From the NCBI GenBank assembly GCA_002706405.1, contig PALN01000096.1, positions 24,056 through 88,055 on the forward strand: a DNA stretch of 64,000 bases, in the 5' to 3' direction. Both the position numbers and the translations under genes were made by a program. The notes under the pieces were generated by a model. The model saw nothing but the letters and a program-made list of their open reading frames with translations. It ran no database searches and had not been told where the DNA came from. This DNA is from Rhodospirillaceae bacterium (GTDB lineage Bacteria; Pseudomonadota; Alphaproteobacteria; Rhodospirillales; Casp-alpha2). Positions 31,347 to 39,837 of this stretch are shown piece by piece (position 1 is the first letter of the stretch; each line of letters starts with the position of its first letter).

Positions 31347-34100
31347 ATGAAACGTTTTATTGCCATTTTCCTGACCATTCTTTTCACCACCAACACGGCC
31401 CAGGCCGCCACAACCACCGTCAAGGACGGCCTCAAGGAAGCCGGCTGGGCCACGGTTCCCGTGTTCCTGGATGTGGCGACATCGGACATCACCATCAAGT
31501 TTCCCAAGGAAATGGGCGGCGGAAAACTCAAGTTCGGCGGCACCATCGATGCCGAGGAATTGAAGAACAAGACCTTCGTCTTCACGACCCTCGACGACAA
31601 GAAGCTGAAATGGGACAACGCGTTCGGCATGTCCTTTCTGGACCTGACCGATGTCGCCATGACCTTGAAGGCGGCCAAGGGCGTGTTCGAGATTGCCCTG
31701 GACGGCAAGGTCGGCGGCCCCTTCAGGAACGGCGGCAAGCCGCGCGAAGTGATCATCGAACTGGCGGTCGAGGAAAAGACGATCACCAATTTCGCCCTGT
31801 CCCTGCCCGACACTTCGCTGCACCTCAGCCAGGTTTCCGAAATGAAACACATTCCGGGCGCCGCCAAGATGGCGTTTTCATCACCGACGATTTCGTTGGA
31901 CGCGATCGGCGGCAAGATGGAATTCAAGGGCGAGACCCTGGACGCCGTCGCCTTCTACGACAAGTCCCTGAAAAGCTGGAACGTCGGCCTGAACGTGGAA
32001 AAGCCCATGACCCTGGGCAAGCTGGTCGGCCACAACAAGGGTTTCCTCAAGGACGTGGTGATGCCCAAGATGCGCATCCTGTCGTCGACCAAGGGGCTGA
32101 AGGGGGCCTACAGCGATTTGCCGCTCGCCATGCAGCAGTTCTTTTCCACGGGCGGCAGCTTACCCGACGGTGACCTGGAATTGGTGTCGGGCATCAACAT
32201 CCTGACCAGCTTCGACCCGGCAATCCAACCCAAGTCCGTCAAAAGCGGCCTGTCGACCATCGGCATCGTGCAACCCGTGGAAATCGACGGCACGGTCGAA
32301 GGCGTGTTCGGCGGCACCCCGGCGGTCGACCTGAAGGTCGCCTTTTCCGTTCCGTCCAAGCATGGCTTCCCGTTCATGAAGGCCAAGGCCGGCGCCGAAA
32401 CGTCGTTCTTCATCAAACTATCCAAAATCGAACAGGCCGTCGGGTTTTCGACCGCCGTCGACGTCAAGTCGAAGAAGGAGACCCTGGTATTCGGGGTCGA
32501 TTTCGACGTGGTCGATCGCGAAGAAGTGGTCGAGGTCGAGGCGTCCGGCCATATGCAGGGCAACTGGAAGAACGCGGCCGGCATTCATGGCCTGACCCTC
32601 GCCAATCCGTTCATGTCCGTGGGCATCAACGAAACCGGTGCCTTCGATGTGCTGATCGACGGCACCATCGGCATCGGCAAGGAGAATGTGCGCGCGACGG
32701 CCGACATGGTGATCCTGCCCGAAGCCGCCTTCGCACCGGAGGCCCTGGCCTTCGCGGGCACCCTGAACAAGCTGCCCTTCACGTCGCTGATGGCGCAGGC
32801 GCTCAAACACTCAAAGGTCAACGTCAACGGAATCAAGAAAGTTAAGGCCGAGTTCCGTGACGTCGCCTTTGCCTTCATGACGCCGGGGGCCCATCTGCCC
32901 GACGACCTGGTCGAGAAGCTGTCCATTGAAGGGGCGGGCATGGCAATCTCGGGCCAGCTTTGGGCTCATGGCAGCGAGTTGGGCGGCGTCGCCGGTCACG
33001 TCTCGACAGAAGGAATTTCGTTCCTCGGCACCCTTGCGCCGATCAAACTGGGGCCGATGACGCTGAAGGATTCCGAACTTCAGATCGTGGGCAATACGTC
33101 GACCGCGCCCAGCTTCCTGATCAAGGGCGAGTTCGACCTGTTCAAGGGCTTCAAGGAGGCCTTCGACCTGGAATTGGGCGCCCGGAAGATGGTGCTGGCC
33201 ACGGAAACCAAGTTCGGCGGCGCCTTCGATGCGCAATTGACCGTGGAATCGGACGGCTTCAAACCGGGCAGCGACCTCGCCTTCGAGGCGATCCTGAACT
33301 CCAAGCACCTGGACCAGTTCAAATCCCTGACCAAGGCGGCCCTGAAGGGCTTCGAGAAGGCGGACAAGGACATCAAGAAGGCCGAGAACGACGTCAAGAA
33401 AGCCGAGAACAGCATCAAGAGCATCAATGGCAAGATCAAACACGCCGAGGCCAAGGCGGAAGCGGCGAAGAAGAAGGCGGACAGCAGCCTGAACAGCGCC
33501 AAGAAGAAGGTCGACAGCCTGAGCCGCCAGATTTCCGACAAGAAGCAGAAGGCCCATGACCTGCGCAAGAAGGCCAAGCATGACGCCAAGAAACTGAAGC
33601 TGGGCAAGGCCGGCAAGGAAGAGGCGGAGGCCATCGGCCTGGAAGCCGAAATCAAAACCTTGGAAGCGGCCAGAAAGACCGCCGACTGGGCGCTGGGCGC
33701 GGCCAAGAAGGCCGCCGGGGCGGCGACCAAGGCCTCACCCGAAGTAATCGCCCTGGAGGCCGAGTTGAAGACCGCCCAGGCCGGCCTGGAGGTCGCCCAA
33801 GGCGTGCTTGAAGCGGCACGGGCCGTCAACAAGGGTGTGGCCAAGGCGACCGAGGCCGTGGCCAAGGCGGGGCAAGGGTTCAAGCTCAACGGTCTTGGGG
33901 CATCCGGCAGCCTGGAAGGGATTCTGACCGCCGGCAAGAAGGGCGACAGTCCGACCCTGATCGCTGATGTCTCCATCCTCAACAAACGGCATGTCTACCG
34001 GGAGAACTTAGGCAACCTGGAAAAGGGGTTCGCGACGCTCGCCAAGGGAATCGCCAAGCAGGTCGCTCAGGAGCTGGTCAAAGCCTTCGAAGGAAAGTAG
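31347..34100 (+). CDS. Secreted 917-residue protein with long C-terminal coiled coil, function unknown
   Basis: A large protein that I do not recognise. It starts with a signal peptide (RFIAIFLTILFTTNTAQA-AT). Residues about 30-660 are rich in short alternating beta strands (KFGGTIDAEEL, FEIALDGKVGGPF), perhaps a beta-helix or lipid-transfer-like fold with internal repeats. Residues about 665-850 are a Lys/Ala/Glu heptad region (KKAENDVKKAENSIK), a strong coiled coil. The frame is open upstream to 31113 but the ATG at 31347 begins the signal peptide. It is likely periplasmic or exported. It stands alone, divergent from the channel. Confidence 0.82.
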   Translation: MKRFIAIFLTILFTTNTAQAATTTVKDGLKEAGWATVPVFLDVATSDITIKFPKEMGGGKLKFGGTIDAEELKNKTFVFTTLDDKKLKWDNAFGMSFLDLTDVAMTLKAAKGVFEIALDGKVGGPFRNGGKPREVIIELAVEEKTITNFALSLPDTSLHLSQVSEMKHIPGAAKMAFSSPTISLDAIGGKMEFKGETLDAVAFYDKSLKSWNVGLNVEKPMTLGKLVGHNKGFLKDVVMPKMRILSSTKGLKGAYSDLPLAMQQFFSTGGSLPDGDLELVSGINILTSFDPAIQPKSVKSGLSTIGIVQPVEIDGTVEGVFGGTPAVDLKVAFSVPSKHGFPFMKAKAGAETSFFIKLSKIEQAVGFSTAVDVKSKKETLVFGVDFDVVDREEVVEVEASGHMQGNWKNAAGIHGLTLANPFMSVGINETGAFDVLIDGTIGIGKENVRATADMVILPEAAFAPEALAFAGTLNKLPFTSLMAQALKHSKVNVNGIKKVKAEFRDVAFAFMTPGAHLPDDLVEKLSIEGAGMAISGQLWAHGSELGGVAGHVSTEGISFLGTLAPIKLGPMTLKDSELQIVGNTSTAPSFLIKGEFDLFKGFKEAFDLELGARKMVLATETKFGGAFDAQLTVESDGFKPGSDLAFEAILNSKHLDQFKSLTKAALKGFEKADKDIKKAENDVKKAENSIKSINGKIKHAEAKAEAAKKKADSSLNSAKKKVDSLSRQISDKKQKAHDLRKKAKHDAKKLKLGKAGKEEAEAIGLEAEIKTLEAARKTADWALGAAKKAAGAATKASPEVIALEAELKTAQAGLEVAQGVLEAARAVNKGVAKATEAVAKAGQGFKLNGLGASGSLEGILTAGKKGDSPTLIADVSILNKRHVYRENLGNLEKGFATLAKGIAKQVAQELVKAFEGK

Positions 34101-34510
34101 GACGCAGAGCGGCTCAGCTGTCCGTCATTACCCATGATGCGCACGGCGGCATCGCCGCCGGCCAGCACATCCCAATCAACATCGCCCAGGATGCCCCGGG
34201 TATCGTCCGTATCGATGAAGACCTCGACTGCGGGCGTGACGACCGGATCGAAGCCGATAGGGTGGGTTCCCGGCCCGGGATGGGCAGTGCCGGGGAGCAA
34301 ATTGCCGCTCCCGGACCGGGGCTCTTCGTTGGATGAGCGAAGAGCGAGCGTGGCATCGCCTGCCGCGGCGCCGTCGGCAGGTGCGAAATTGTTGAGGCCG
34401 TTCACATCGGCCGCGCCGACAACCAGGGTCGGGTCCGCCTTCTGGTTGTCGGAAAGGCTGCTACGGATTTCTTCAATCGCCGTGGCAACAAAATTACCTA
34501 GAATACTCAT
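34067..34510 (-). CDS. Hypothetical Asp/Gly-rich protein
   Basis: A 147-residue frame beginning MSILGNFVATAIEEIRSSL, an amphipathic start, followed by an Asp/Gly/Pro-rich part of likely disordered or calcium-binding type (FIDTDDTRGILGDVDWDVL). It has a GGTGAGG ribosome site, overlaps the 3' end of the secreted protein by 34 bases, and starts at the edge of an AT-rich gap. No family is recognised. It could be a small secreted protein, a decayed fragment, or a chance ORF on the opposite strand. Confidence 0.45.
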   Translation of the reverse strand: MSILGNFVATAIEEIRSSLSDNQKADPTLVVGAADVNGLNNFAPADGAAAGDATLALRSSNEEPRSGSGNLLPGTAHPGPGTHPIGFDPVVTPAVEVFIDTDDTRGILGDVDWDVLAGGDAAVRIMGNDGQLSRSASYFPSKALTSS

Positions 34511-34539
34511 GGCCTCACCCCGACCGCCGATTCTCGCAA

Positions 34540-34652
34540 CATTTGTATTATTATTACTTTCGTCTATGTTCCCATCAACTATATTATTTGTTCATAATTT
34601 TTGATTATATTTGTTATTTATTTAATGTAATTTTTCTTCAAATTTTATCTAT
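34540..34652. other. AT-rich intergenic stretch
   Basis: Between the hypothetical protein and the KdsB-like gene, roughly 110 bases are strongly A+T-rich (repeats of TTATTA and ATTTGTTATTT), unlike the high-GC surroundings. No ORF, repeat or tRNA is visible. It may be a promoter region, a scar of transfer, or a binding site for an AT-hook/H-NS-like protein. Confidence 0.6.
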
Positions 34653-34735
34653 CTGGCGGTACGGGCGGCCCAGGTGCTGTCCGCTGTTGTTTGCGAGGAT
34701 GGCCTGACATAGAAAAGAGGCGGAGGAGAAACCCC

Positions 34736-35551
34736 ATGCCCAAAGGTCTCAGGACCGTCGTCGTCATTCCCGCCCGTTGGGGCTCGACCCGCTTTCCCGG
34801 CAAGCCGCTGGCCCCCGTGGCCGGGGTTTCCATGGTGCAGCGGGTCTGGGCGCTGGCCCGCGCGGCCGAAGGCGTGGACAGCGTCTGCATCGCCACCGAC
34901 GACCCACGTATCGCCGAAGCCGCCGCCGGCTTCGGGGCCGAGGCCGTGATGACGCCCGAGGACTGCCGCAACGGCACGGAGCGCGCCCATGCCGCCGCCC
35001 TTGCCATGACCGAGGCACCGGACGTGATCATCAACCTGCAAGGCGACGCGGTATTGACCCCGCCCTGGGTGGTGGCCGCCGTCGCCGGCGCCTTTGCCGA
35101 CCCGGACGTGCGCATCGCCACGCCGGCGGTCGCCCTCAGCGATACACAGCTTGCCGCCCTCGAAGCGCACAAGAAGGACAGCCCGGCGAGCGGCACGACG
35201 GTCGTCTTGGATCGACAATCGAACGCGCTGTATTTTTCGAAAGCGGTCATTCCCTTTCGCCGCACCACCGCCGCGCCGATTTACCGTCATGTCGGCATTT
35301 ACGGCTATCGGCGCGAGACCTTGGCCGCGTTGGTCGATCTGCCGGAAAGCCTGCTGGAGAAAACCGAGGGCCTTGAGCAGCTTCGGGCGCTGGAGAACGG
35401 TATCCCCATTCGGGTCGTGCCCGTGGACTACAAGGGGCGCACGCATTGGTCCATCGACAGCCCCGCCGATCTTGCCGCCGCCGAAGACCTGATCGCCCGC
35501 GAGGGCGAACTGCTGACCGTCTACGATGGCACGGGCGCCGTCCGCCCATGA
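34736..35551 (+). CDS. kdsB: 3-deoxy-manno-octulosonate cytidylyltransferase-like protein (KdsB family)
   Basis: A 271-residue nucleotidyltransferase that activates a keto sugar acid with CTP. The N-terminal VVIPARWGSTRFPGKPLAP is the KdsB phosphate-binding motif, and NLQGDAVLTPPW retains the metal-binding QGD but lacks the usual Glu-Pro. HVGIYGYRRETL and EKTEGLEQLRALENG match KdsB, and the terminal Asp lies in SIDSPADL. CMP-Kdo supply for lipid A is the likely job, but the variations leave room for a related sugar acid. The stop overlaps the phosphatase start (ATGA). Confidence 0.8.
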   Translation: MPKGLRTVVVIPARWGSTRFPGKPLAPVAGVSMVQRVWALARAAEGVDSVCIATDDPRIAEAAAGFGAEAVMTPEDCRNGTERAHAAALAMTEAPDVIINLQGDAVLTPPWVVAAVAGAFADPDVRIATPAVALSDTQLAALEAHKKDSPASGTTVVLDRQSNALYFSKAVIPFRRTTAAPIYRHVGIYGYRRETLAALVDLPESLLEKTEGLEQLRALENGIPIRVVPVDYKGRTHWSIDSPADLAAAEDLIAREGELLTVYDGTGAVRP

Positions 35552-36216
35552 GGCTTCTCCTGGTCCGCCACGGCAATACCTTCGAAGCGGGGCAGACGCC
35601 GGTTCGGGTCGGCGCCAACGAAGACATGCCCCTGACCGCCGCCGGCGAAGGCCAGGCGCACGCATTGGCAGACGCCTTGAAGAAGACATCGATCCGCCCC
35701 GGCCTGTTTGTCTGTGGGCCGCTCAAGCGCACGCAGCGGCATACGGAAATTCTCATGACGGACCTCGGCGCATCGGAAACGGCCGAGGTCGACCCGCGGC
35801 TGACCGAAATCGACTACGGCCCCTGGGGCGGACTAAGTGACCCTGAAATCATCGACCGCTTTGGGCCGGCGGCGGCGCGCGAACTCGACGCTTGGGAAAA
35901 AGAAAGCCGCTGGCCGACGGAAACCGCCCAATGGCTGCCCGGCGCCGATACCGTACGGCGCGATATCAAGAACCTGACCGCGGACCTGTCGGCGCGCCTG
36001 GGCGCCGACGATACGGCGCTGATCTGTTCATCGAACGGAATTTTGCGCTATTTCCTCGACCTGACATCGGAAGGTCTGGCCGGCCATCAAGCCGCCGGTA
36101 ATGCCAAGATGGCGACGGGCGCGGCATCGCTGCTCGACATCACGAATGGCCATGTGCGCATTCGATTCTGGAACGTCAAAGCGGGCACGGCACTGCCCGA
36201 CGCACAAGAGCGCTGA
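35548..36216 (+). CDS. Histidine phosphatase superfamily protein (phosphoglycerate mutase-like)
   Basis: A 222-residue phosphatase. The catalytic His is in LLLVRHGNTFEAG, the RHG motif, with Arg in CGPLKRTQRHTE and second His region replaced by SSNGILRYFL, as is common in this superfamily. It has no signal peptide. It overlaps kdsB by four bases, so it may act on a sugar phosphate in the same pathway, analogous to the separate Kdo-8-phosphatase step, though that is inference. Confidence 0.85.
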   Translation: MRLLLVRHGNTFEAGQTPVRVGANEDMPLTAAGEGQAHALADALKKTSIRPGLFVCGPLKRTQRHTEILMTDLGASETAEVDPRLTEIDYGPWGGLSDPEIIDRFGPAAARELDAWEKESRWPTETAQWLPGADTVRRDIKNLTADLSARLGADDTALICSSNGILRYFLDLTSEGLAGHQAAGNAKMATGAASLLDITNGHVRIRFWNVKAGTALPDAQER

Positions 36217-36232
36217 TCCGACCGGATCAGCG
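36211..36232. terminator. Perfect 9-bp hairpin at the end of the kdsB-phosphatase operon
   Basis: CGCTGATCC pairs with GGATCAGCG around GACC and includes the stop codon. No T-run follows, so termination by itself is uncertain. It lies in the convergent gap before the Lys/Ala-repeat gene. Confidence 0.4.
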
Positions 36233-36321
36233 ACCATGGCGCGGAACTGGGAAAGCCCCTGACATGATGGGGGAAAACCGCGTGACCGCCGGGACAAAAA
36301 CCAAAACAGACAACGGCATCA

Positions 36322-36345
36322 TCCGACCCTAAAGAAAGGGCCGGA
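36322..36345. terminator. Weaker hairpin, possible end of the Lys/Ala-repeat gene
   Basis: TCCGACCCT and AGGGCCGGA can pair at eight of nine positions around AAAGAA, 14 bases beyond the minus-strand stop. There is no clear T-tract. Confidence 0.28.
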
Positions 36346-36359
36346 CGCGCCATGCATGC

Positions 36360-36947
36360 CTATTTCTTCTTTGCAGCGGATTTCCGTGCAGCCGGCTTTT
36401 TCGCCGCGGTCTTTTTGGCTGCGGGCTTCTTGGCCGCCTTCTTCTTAGCGGCGGGTTTTTTGGCAGCGGCTTTCTTCGTGGCCGGCTTCTTAGCAGCAGC
36501 CTTTTTAGCCGCAGGCTTCTTAGCAGTAGCCTTCTTAGCCGCAGACTTTTTGGCAGCGGTCTTCTTCGCGGCGGGCTTCTTCGCTGCCGACTTCTTCGCC
36601 GCAGGCTTCTTGGCCGCCTTCTTCTTGGCGGCGACCTTCTTCGCTGCAGGCTTCTTGGCTGCCGACTTCTTCGCCGCAGGCTTCTTCGCCGCCGTCTTCT
36701 TCGCCGCAGGCTTTTTGGCGGCGGTCTTTTTCGCTGCCGACTTCTTCGCCGCGGTCTTCTTGGCGGCGGGCTTCTTCACTGCGGACTTCTTGACAGCGGG
36801 CTTCTTCGCAACGGACTTTTTAGCCGTCGGCTTCTTGGCCGCGGGTTTGGCCGCCTTTTTCGCGGCGGGCTTTTTGGCCGTCGCGGACTTGGCCGCCGGC
36901 TTCTTTGCCGCGGGCTTCTTCGAAACTGTTTTCTTAGGTCCGGCCAT
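36360..36947 (-). CDS. Lys/Ala-rich histone H1-like (PAKKA-repeat) protein
   Basis: A 195-residue protein made almost wholly of degenerate [13 protein letters not shown] repeats, as in HctB/AlgP-like and eukaryotic H1 C-terminal tails. It has no folded domain and a very high positive charge, so it should bind DNA or RNA without sequence specificity and help compact the nucleoid. The opposite strand is open throughout as a hydrophobic FFAAGFLAA frame, an artefact of the repeat. An alternative role as a regulator like AlgP is possible. Length probably varies among strains through repeat slippage. Confidence 0.82.
   Translation of the reverse strand: MAGPKKTVSKKPAAKKPAAKSATAKKPAAKKAAKPAAKKPTAKKSVAKKPAVKKSAVKKPAAKKTAAKKSAAKKTAAKKPAAKKTAAKKPAAKKSAAKKPAAKKVAAKKKAAKKPAAKKSAAKKPAAKKTAAKKSAAKKATAKKPAAKKAAAKKPATKKAAAKKPAAKKKAAKKPAAKKTAAKKPAARKSAAKKK
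36370..36880. repeat. Degenerate tandem repeats encoding AAKKPAAKK units
   Basis: The coding region consists of 15-21-base units such as TTCTTCGCCGCAGGC (plus strand view) repeated with synonymous changes. The changing third positions show age or selection for protein rather than DNA identity. Confidence 0.8.
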
Positions 36948-37155
36948 TGCATGCCCCCCTTAACCGTTGAACAAATGCGGCCCGAGTATTCGCGGGCCGC
37001 GTCGCCAGTAAATATGACATTTTTATCCTGAACGATCCATGCGCCATTTATTCGGCCAGCCATTATGCTAGATTTTGCGTTCGAACTCGCCGATCAAGCC
37101 GCGCAACTTCCGGGCGAATCGACTCATCGGAACTGTACATTTGGGGAGAGCACTG

Positions 37156-37563
37156 ATGCACAAGTCATTCATTATTGCCGTTGCCACGGCCGCTAGTTTC
37201 GGGCTCGCCGCATGCGGCGCGAAGGAACCCAGCACATTGACCTTTGAGCAGATCGCACCGGAATTGGCCAAGGGCGCCGACAGCTTCAAGGCCTACGTGA
37301 AGGGCCTCGACAACAAACTCGTGAAATGGTCAGGCACGGTCACGGAAACCCGAAAATGGCACGAAGACGACTACGCGCCGGCGGCCGGCATGCTGGTCGA
37401 TATGGATGGCGCGCCAGGACCGGAGCTGTTCGTCAACATCGGCGTCGACGACTTGGAGACAGCCAAGACCGGCGCCAAGGTATCCTTTACCGCGCGCCTC
37501 ATCGAGAGCGTCGACGAGAAAGGCAAGCTTCTGATCAAGATGAAGGTCGAAGAGTTCCACTAG
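37156..37563 (+). CDS. Small lipoprotein, function unknown
   Basis: A 135-residue lipoprotein. The signal peptide FIIAVATAASFGLAAC ends in a lipobox (LAAC) with Cys20. The mature part has about 110 residues forming a small beta-barrel-like OB-type pattern (LVKWSGTVTETRKW, AKVSFTARLIESVDEKGKL), reminiscent of bacterial OB-fold (BOF) proteins. The ATG at 37156 follows GGGGAGA; the frame is open upstream. It should be anchored in a membrane and face the periplasm. It is convergent with the DMT transporter. Confidence 0.8.
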   Translation: MHKSFIIAVATAASFGLAACGAKEPSTLTFEQIAPELAKGADSFKAYVKGLDNKLVKWSGTVTETRKWHEDDYAPAAGMLVDMDGAPGPELFVNIGVDDLETAKTGAKVSFTARLIESVDEKGKLLIKMKVEEFH

Positions 37564-37576
37564 GCGCCGACGGCGC
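37564..37576. terminator. Short GC hairpin between convergent genes
   Basis: GCGCC-GAC-GGCGC fills most of the 21-base gap between the lipoprotein and the DMT transporter. Small and without T-run; may still mark transcript ends on both strands. Confidence 0.28.
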
Positions 37577-37584
37577 TGGCGGGA

Positions 37585-38493
37585 TCACGCCCGGCTGAGG
37601 ATCAGCAGCAGGATCGCCAAAACGATCAGGGCGATCCCGATCACTTCCAGGCGCGCCACCTTTTCTTTGAACAGGAAAATCGACGCGGCGAAGGTAAAGA
37701 CCAGTTCGATCTGCCCCAGGGCACGAACGTAGGCCGCGTTCTGCATCGTGAAGGCGAAGCACCAGGCGATGGAGCCGGCCATACCGACCGCACCTACCGC
37801 CGCAGACCATCGCCAATGGACGAAGACCGCCTTCAGGGTCGGCGCTTCTTTCCACGCCAGGAAGGCCCCCATGGCGATCGTCTGGATAACCAATGACACC
37901 GACACCGTATAGGCGACGGTCATCGCCAAATCGTCCCATTTCAAGGACAGCGCCGCCCCGCGGAAGAATACGACCGACGCCCCCAGGAAGGCGCCGCAGA
38001 TGAGCCCGATCATGGTCGGCTTTTCCGTCACCCCGGCCACCAGCGCCTTCAGCGATATCTTCGACTGCCCCGCCGACAGCACGACGACGCCGACCCCCGC
38101 CAGCGCGATGGCGGCGGCGGCGGATGCGGTCACCGTGTCGCCCAGGATCAGAAAGCCTAAGACGGCGACCTGGAACACTTCGGTCTTGGAAAAGGTCGTG
38201 CCGACCGCAAAGTTGCGAAACTGGAACAGGTACAGCAACAGCACCGTAAAGAGGATCTGACTGGCCCCGCCGAGAACGCAATACATCAGGAAGGTCGTAT
38301 TGAATACGGGCAGGTCCTTGCCCCCGATCTCATGCAGCCCCCACAGGTAAAGCAGCGAAAAGGGCATGGCATACAGGAAGCGGACATAGGCCGCGCCCAG
38401 GGTCGTCAGCCGCCCCTTCAGATGTTTTTGCAACGCCGACCGCGCATTCTGAAGAAATGCCGCAAGGACGGTGATCGGGATCCAAAGTTCCAT
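37585..38493 (-). CDS. DMT-superfamily (EamA) transporter
   Basis: A 302-residue inner-membrane protein with ten helices in two EamA halves. It starts LWIPITVLAAFLQNARSAL, and the second half begins near VFFRGAALSLKWD. The C-terminal helix VIGIALIVLAILLLILSRA ends the protein. An NARSALQKHLKG motif after helix 1 places it in a subgroup of DMT proteins often near sugar or amino acid genes. Substrate unknown. Upstream is a 441-base gap. Confidence 0.88.
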   Translation of the reverse strand: MELWIPITVLAAFLQNARSALQKHLKGRLTTLGAAYVRFLYAMPFSLLYLWGLHEIGGKDLPVFNTTFLMYCVLGGASQILFTVLLLYLFQFRNFAVGTTFSKTEVFQVAVLGFLILGDTVTASAAAAIALAGVGVVVLSAGQSKISLKALVAGVTEKPTMIGLICGAFLGASVVFFRGAALSLKWDDLAMTVAYTVSVSLVIQTIAMGAFLAWKEAPTLKAVFVHWRWSAAVGAVGMAGSIAWCFAFTMQNAAYVRALGQIELVFTFAASIFLFKEKVARLEVIGIALIVLAILLLILSRA

Positions 38494-38934
38494 GATGTCG
38501 GGAAGGCCTTATCGGAGGTGGGAGCATCATCCATACCCCGTTCAATCTTGGCGGGAAATGCAATTTTCCCGCCCGAACCGGCCCGACTACCGCGCAATGG
38601 CGCACGACACAAAAATTTCACCTTTTTTTGCATATAAAAATATTGCCAAATAACCCGCATATAGCGAATAATTAGGTACGTGATGCGCGAATACGTATGT
38701 ATGCAATCACGATTGCCGGACCGACAAGCAACGCACCGATGCATTGACCTTTGTCTCCCCTACAACCCATGACGCTCGGCAGCGAAGACCACGCCGATGC
38801 GCCGCAGATCAACAAAGGTTGCACGATGGCCTTGCACAGCGACTTCATACGTCCACGTTGCCGCTGGTTTACCCCGGCGCGGCCGACCCGCGCTCACGAT
38901 GGACCGTCTCAGGAAATTTCCACAGGACGGTGCC
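38494..38934. other. 441-base intergenic region, no gene recognised
   Basis: The stretch contains an AT-rich core (about 38600-38710, with ATATAAAAATATTGCC and AATACGTATG) and a 3' GC-rich part. Only short frames without ribosome sites or recognisable composition occur. The AT-rich core probably holds divergent promoters for the transporter and the small downstream protein; a small RNA is possible but not supported. Confidence 0.55.
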
Positions 38935-39171
38935 GTGACTGACCCTGACCTCATCGTTCTGCGATCGAAGACGGACCCCTATCTTTTCATCATCACCGAA
39001 CGCAGCCGCTACCGCACCGCGATGGATGCCTTTCACACCACCAATCCGGACGACAGTCTGATCCATGTGCCGCCCGACCGGGCCCAGGCCTTGCTGCGCG
39101 GGATGACGGACCTGTCCTATGTCGTGGACGCCATCAACGCCAAAGGATTGTACCGCTACCAGACCAACTAA
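38935..39171 (+). CDS. Small hypothetical protein
   Basis: A 78-residue cytoplasmic protein starting at a GTG preceded by AGGACGG. The sequence (LIVLRSKTDPYLFIITERS, then HTTNPDDSLIHVPPDRAQAL) alternates strand and helix and looks like a real small alpha/beta domain. An ATG at 38899 would add 12 residues but lacks a good ribosome site. No family is recognised. Confidence 0.55.
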   Translation: MTDPDLIVLRSKTDPYLFIITERSRYRTAMDAFHTTNPDDSLIHVPPDRAQALLRGMTDLSYVVDAINAKGLYRYQTN

Positions 39172-39251
39172 CGCCTATCCCCACGCTATTTCATCACCGA
39201 TCCAACCAGGACCTTTGAGGGAAGGGAGGGTACGATCGAGGATGCCTACAC

Positions 39252-39731
39252 GTGAATTTCTACAAGAGCCTCGCCGTCGCCGGCGGCGTTACAGGAACCA
39301 TCCTGGGCGCCGTGTTGCTGACAGGGCTGATGACCCACAAGCAAACAGAACTGGACGAAGCGGCACGCAGCCGTCCCCAGACCCTGCGCATACAGGCGAT
39401 TCCTGTGCGCCTGGGCGGGTATAGCCTGAAGTACAAGCGAGGCACCGGCGACATTGTCATGCTGTCCGTATCGGTTACCGTCCCGGGCGCCAAAGAAAAG
39501 GAACTGGTCTGTCGCCTGGCGCCGCGCCTGGTGTCGACCGTCACCAACGACGTAACCATCCGCTATGCCGAAACAGATGCCCTGCGGGCCGACCTGACCC
39601 GCACCCTGCCGGACCATCTGCGCCGCCGTTTCAATCTCGCCCTGGGCGGAACGCTGATCCAGAGCGTGACCGTCGACACGGTGGACGCCGGACAATTTCC
39701 GCCGCAATCGACCTGCAACAACGCCTCCTGA
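39252..39731 (+). CDS. Membrane-anchored periplasmic protein, FliL-like in layout
   Basis: A 159-residue protein. A membrane helix (SLAVAGGVTGTILGAVLLTGL) is followed by a periplasmic domain with VMLSVSVTVPGAKEKELVC and ADLTRTLPDHLRRRF. The anchor plus single alpha/beta domain recalls FliL-type proteins, but the usual C-terminal FVVQ is missing and no flagellar genes are near. I therefore treat the resemblance as weak. The GTG at 39252 is the start; a GAGG lies about 11 bases before. Confidence 0.6.
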   Translation: MNFYKSLAVAGGVTGTILGAVLLTGLMTHKQTELDEAARSRPQTLRIQAIPVRLGGYSLKYKRGTGDIVMLSVSVTVPGAKEKELVCRLAPRLVSTVTNDVTIRYAETDALRADLTRTLPDHLRRRFNLALGGTLIQSVTVDTVDAGQFPPQSTCNNAS

Positions 39732-39837
39732 CGCACGGCACGCCGGCGCAGCCCCTTTGCGAGACGGCGGCCCGGTGGTATCTGTTGGGCCGACAATCGT
39801 GCGAACAACAATGAACAAACGGGGGAGCACCTCACCC

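Noticed and set aside
36352..36963. 203-residue [13 protein letters not shown] frame
   Set aside because: It is the antisense of the Lys/Ala repeat gene; a hydrophobic repeat is expected from the complementary codons.
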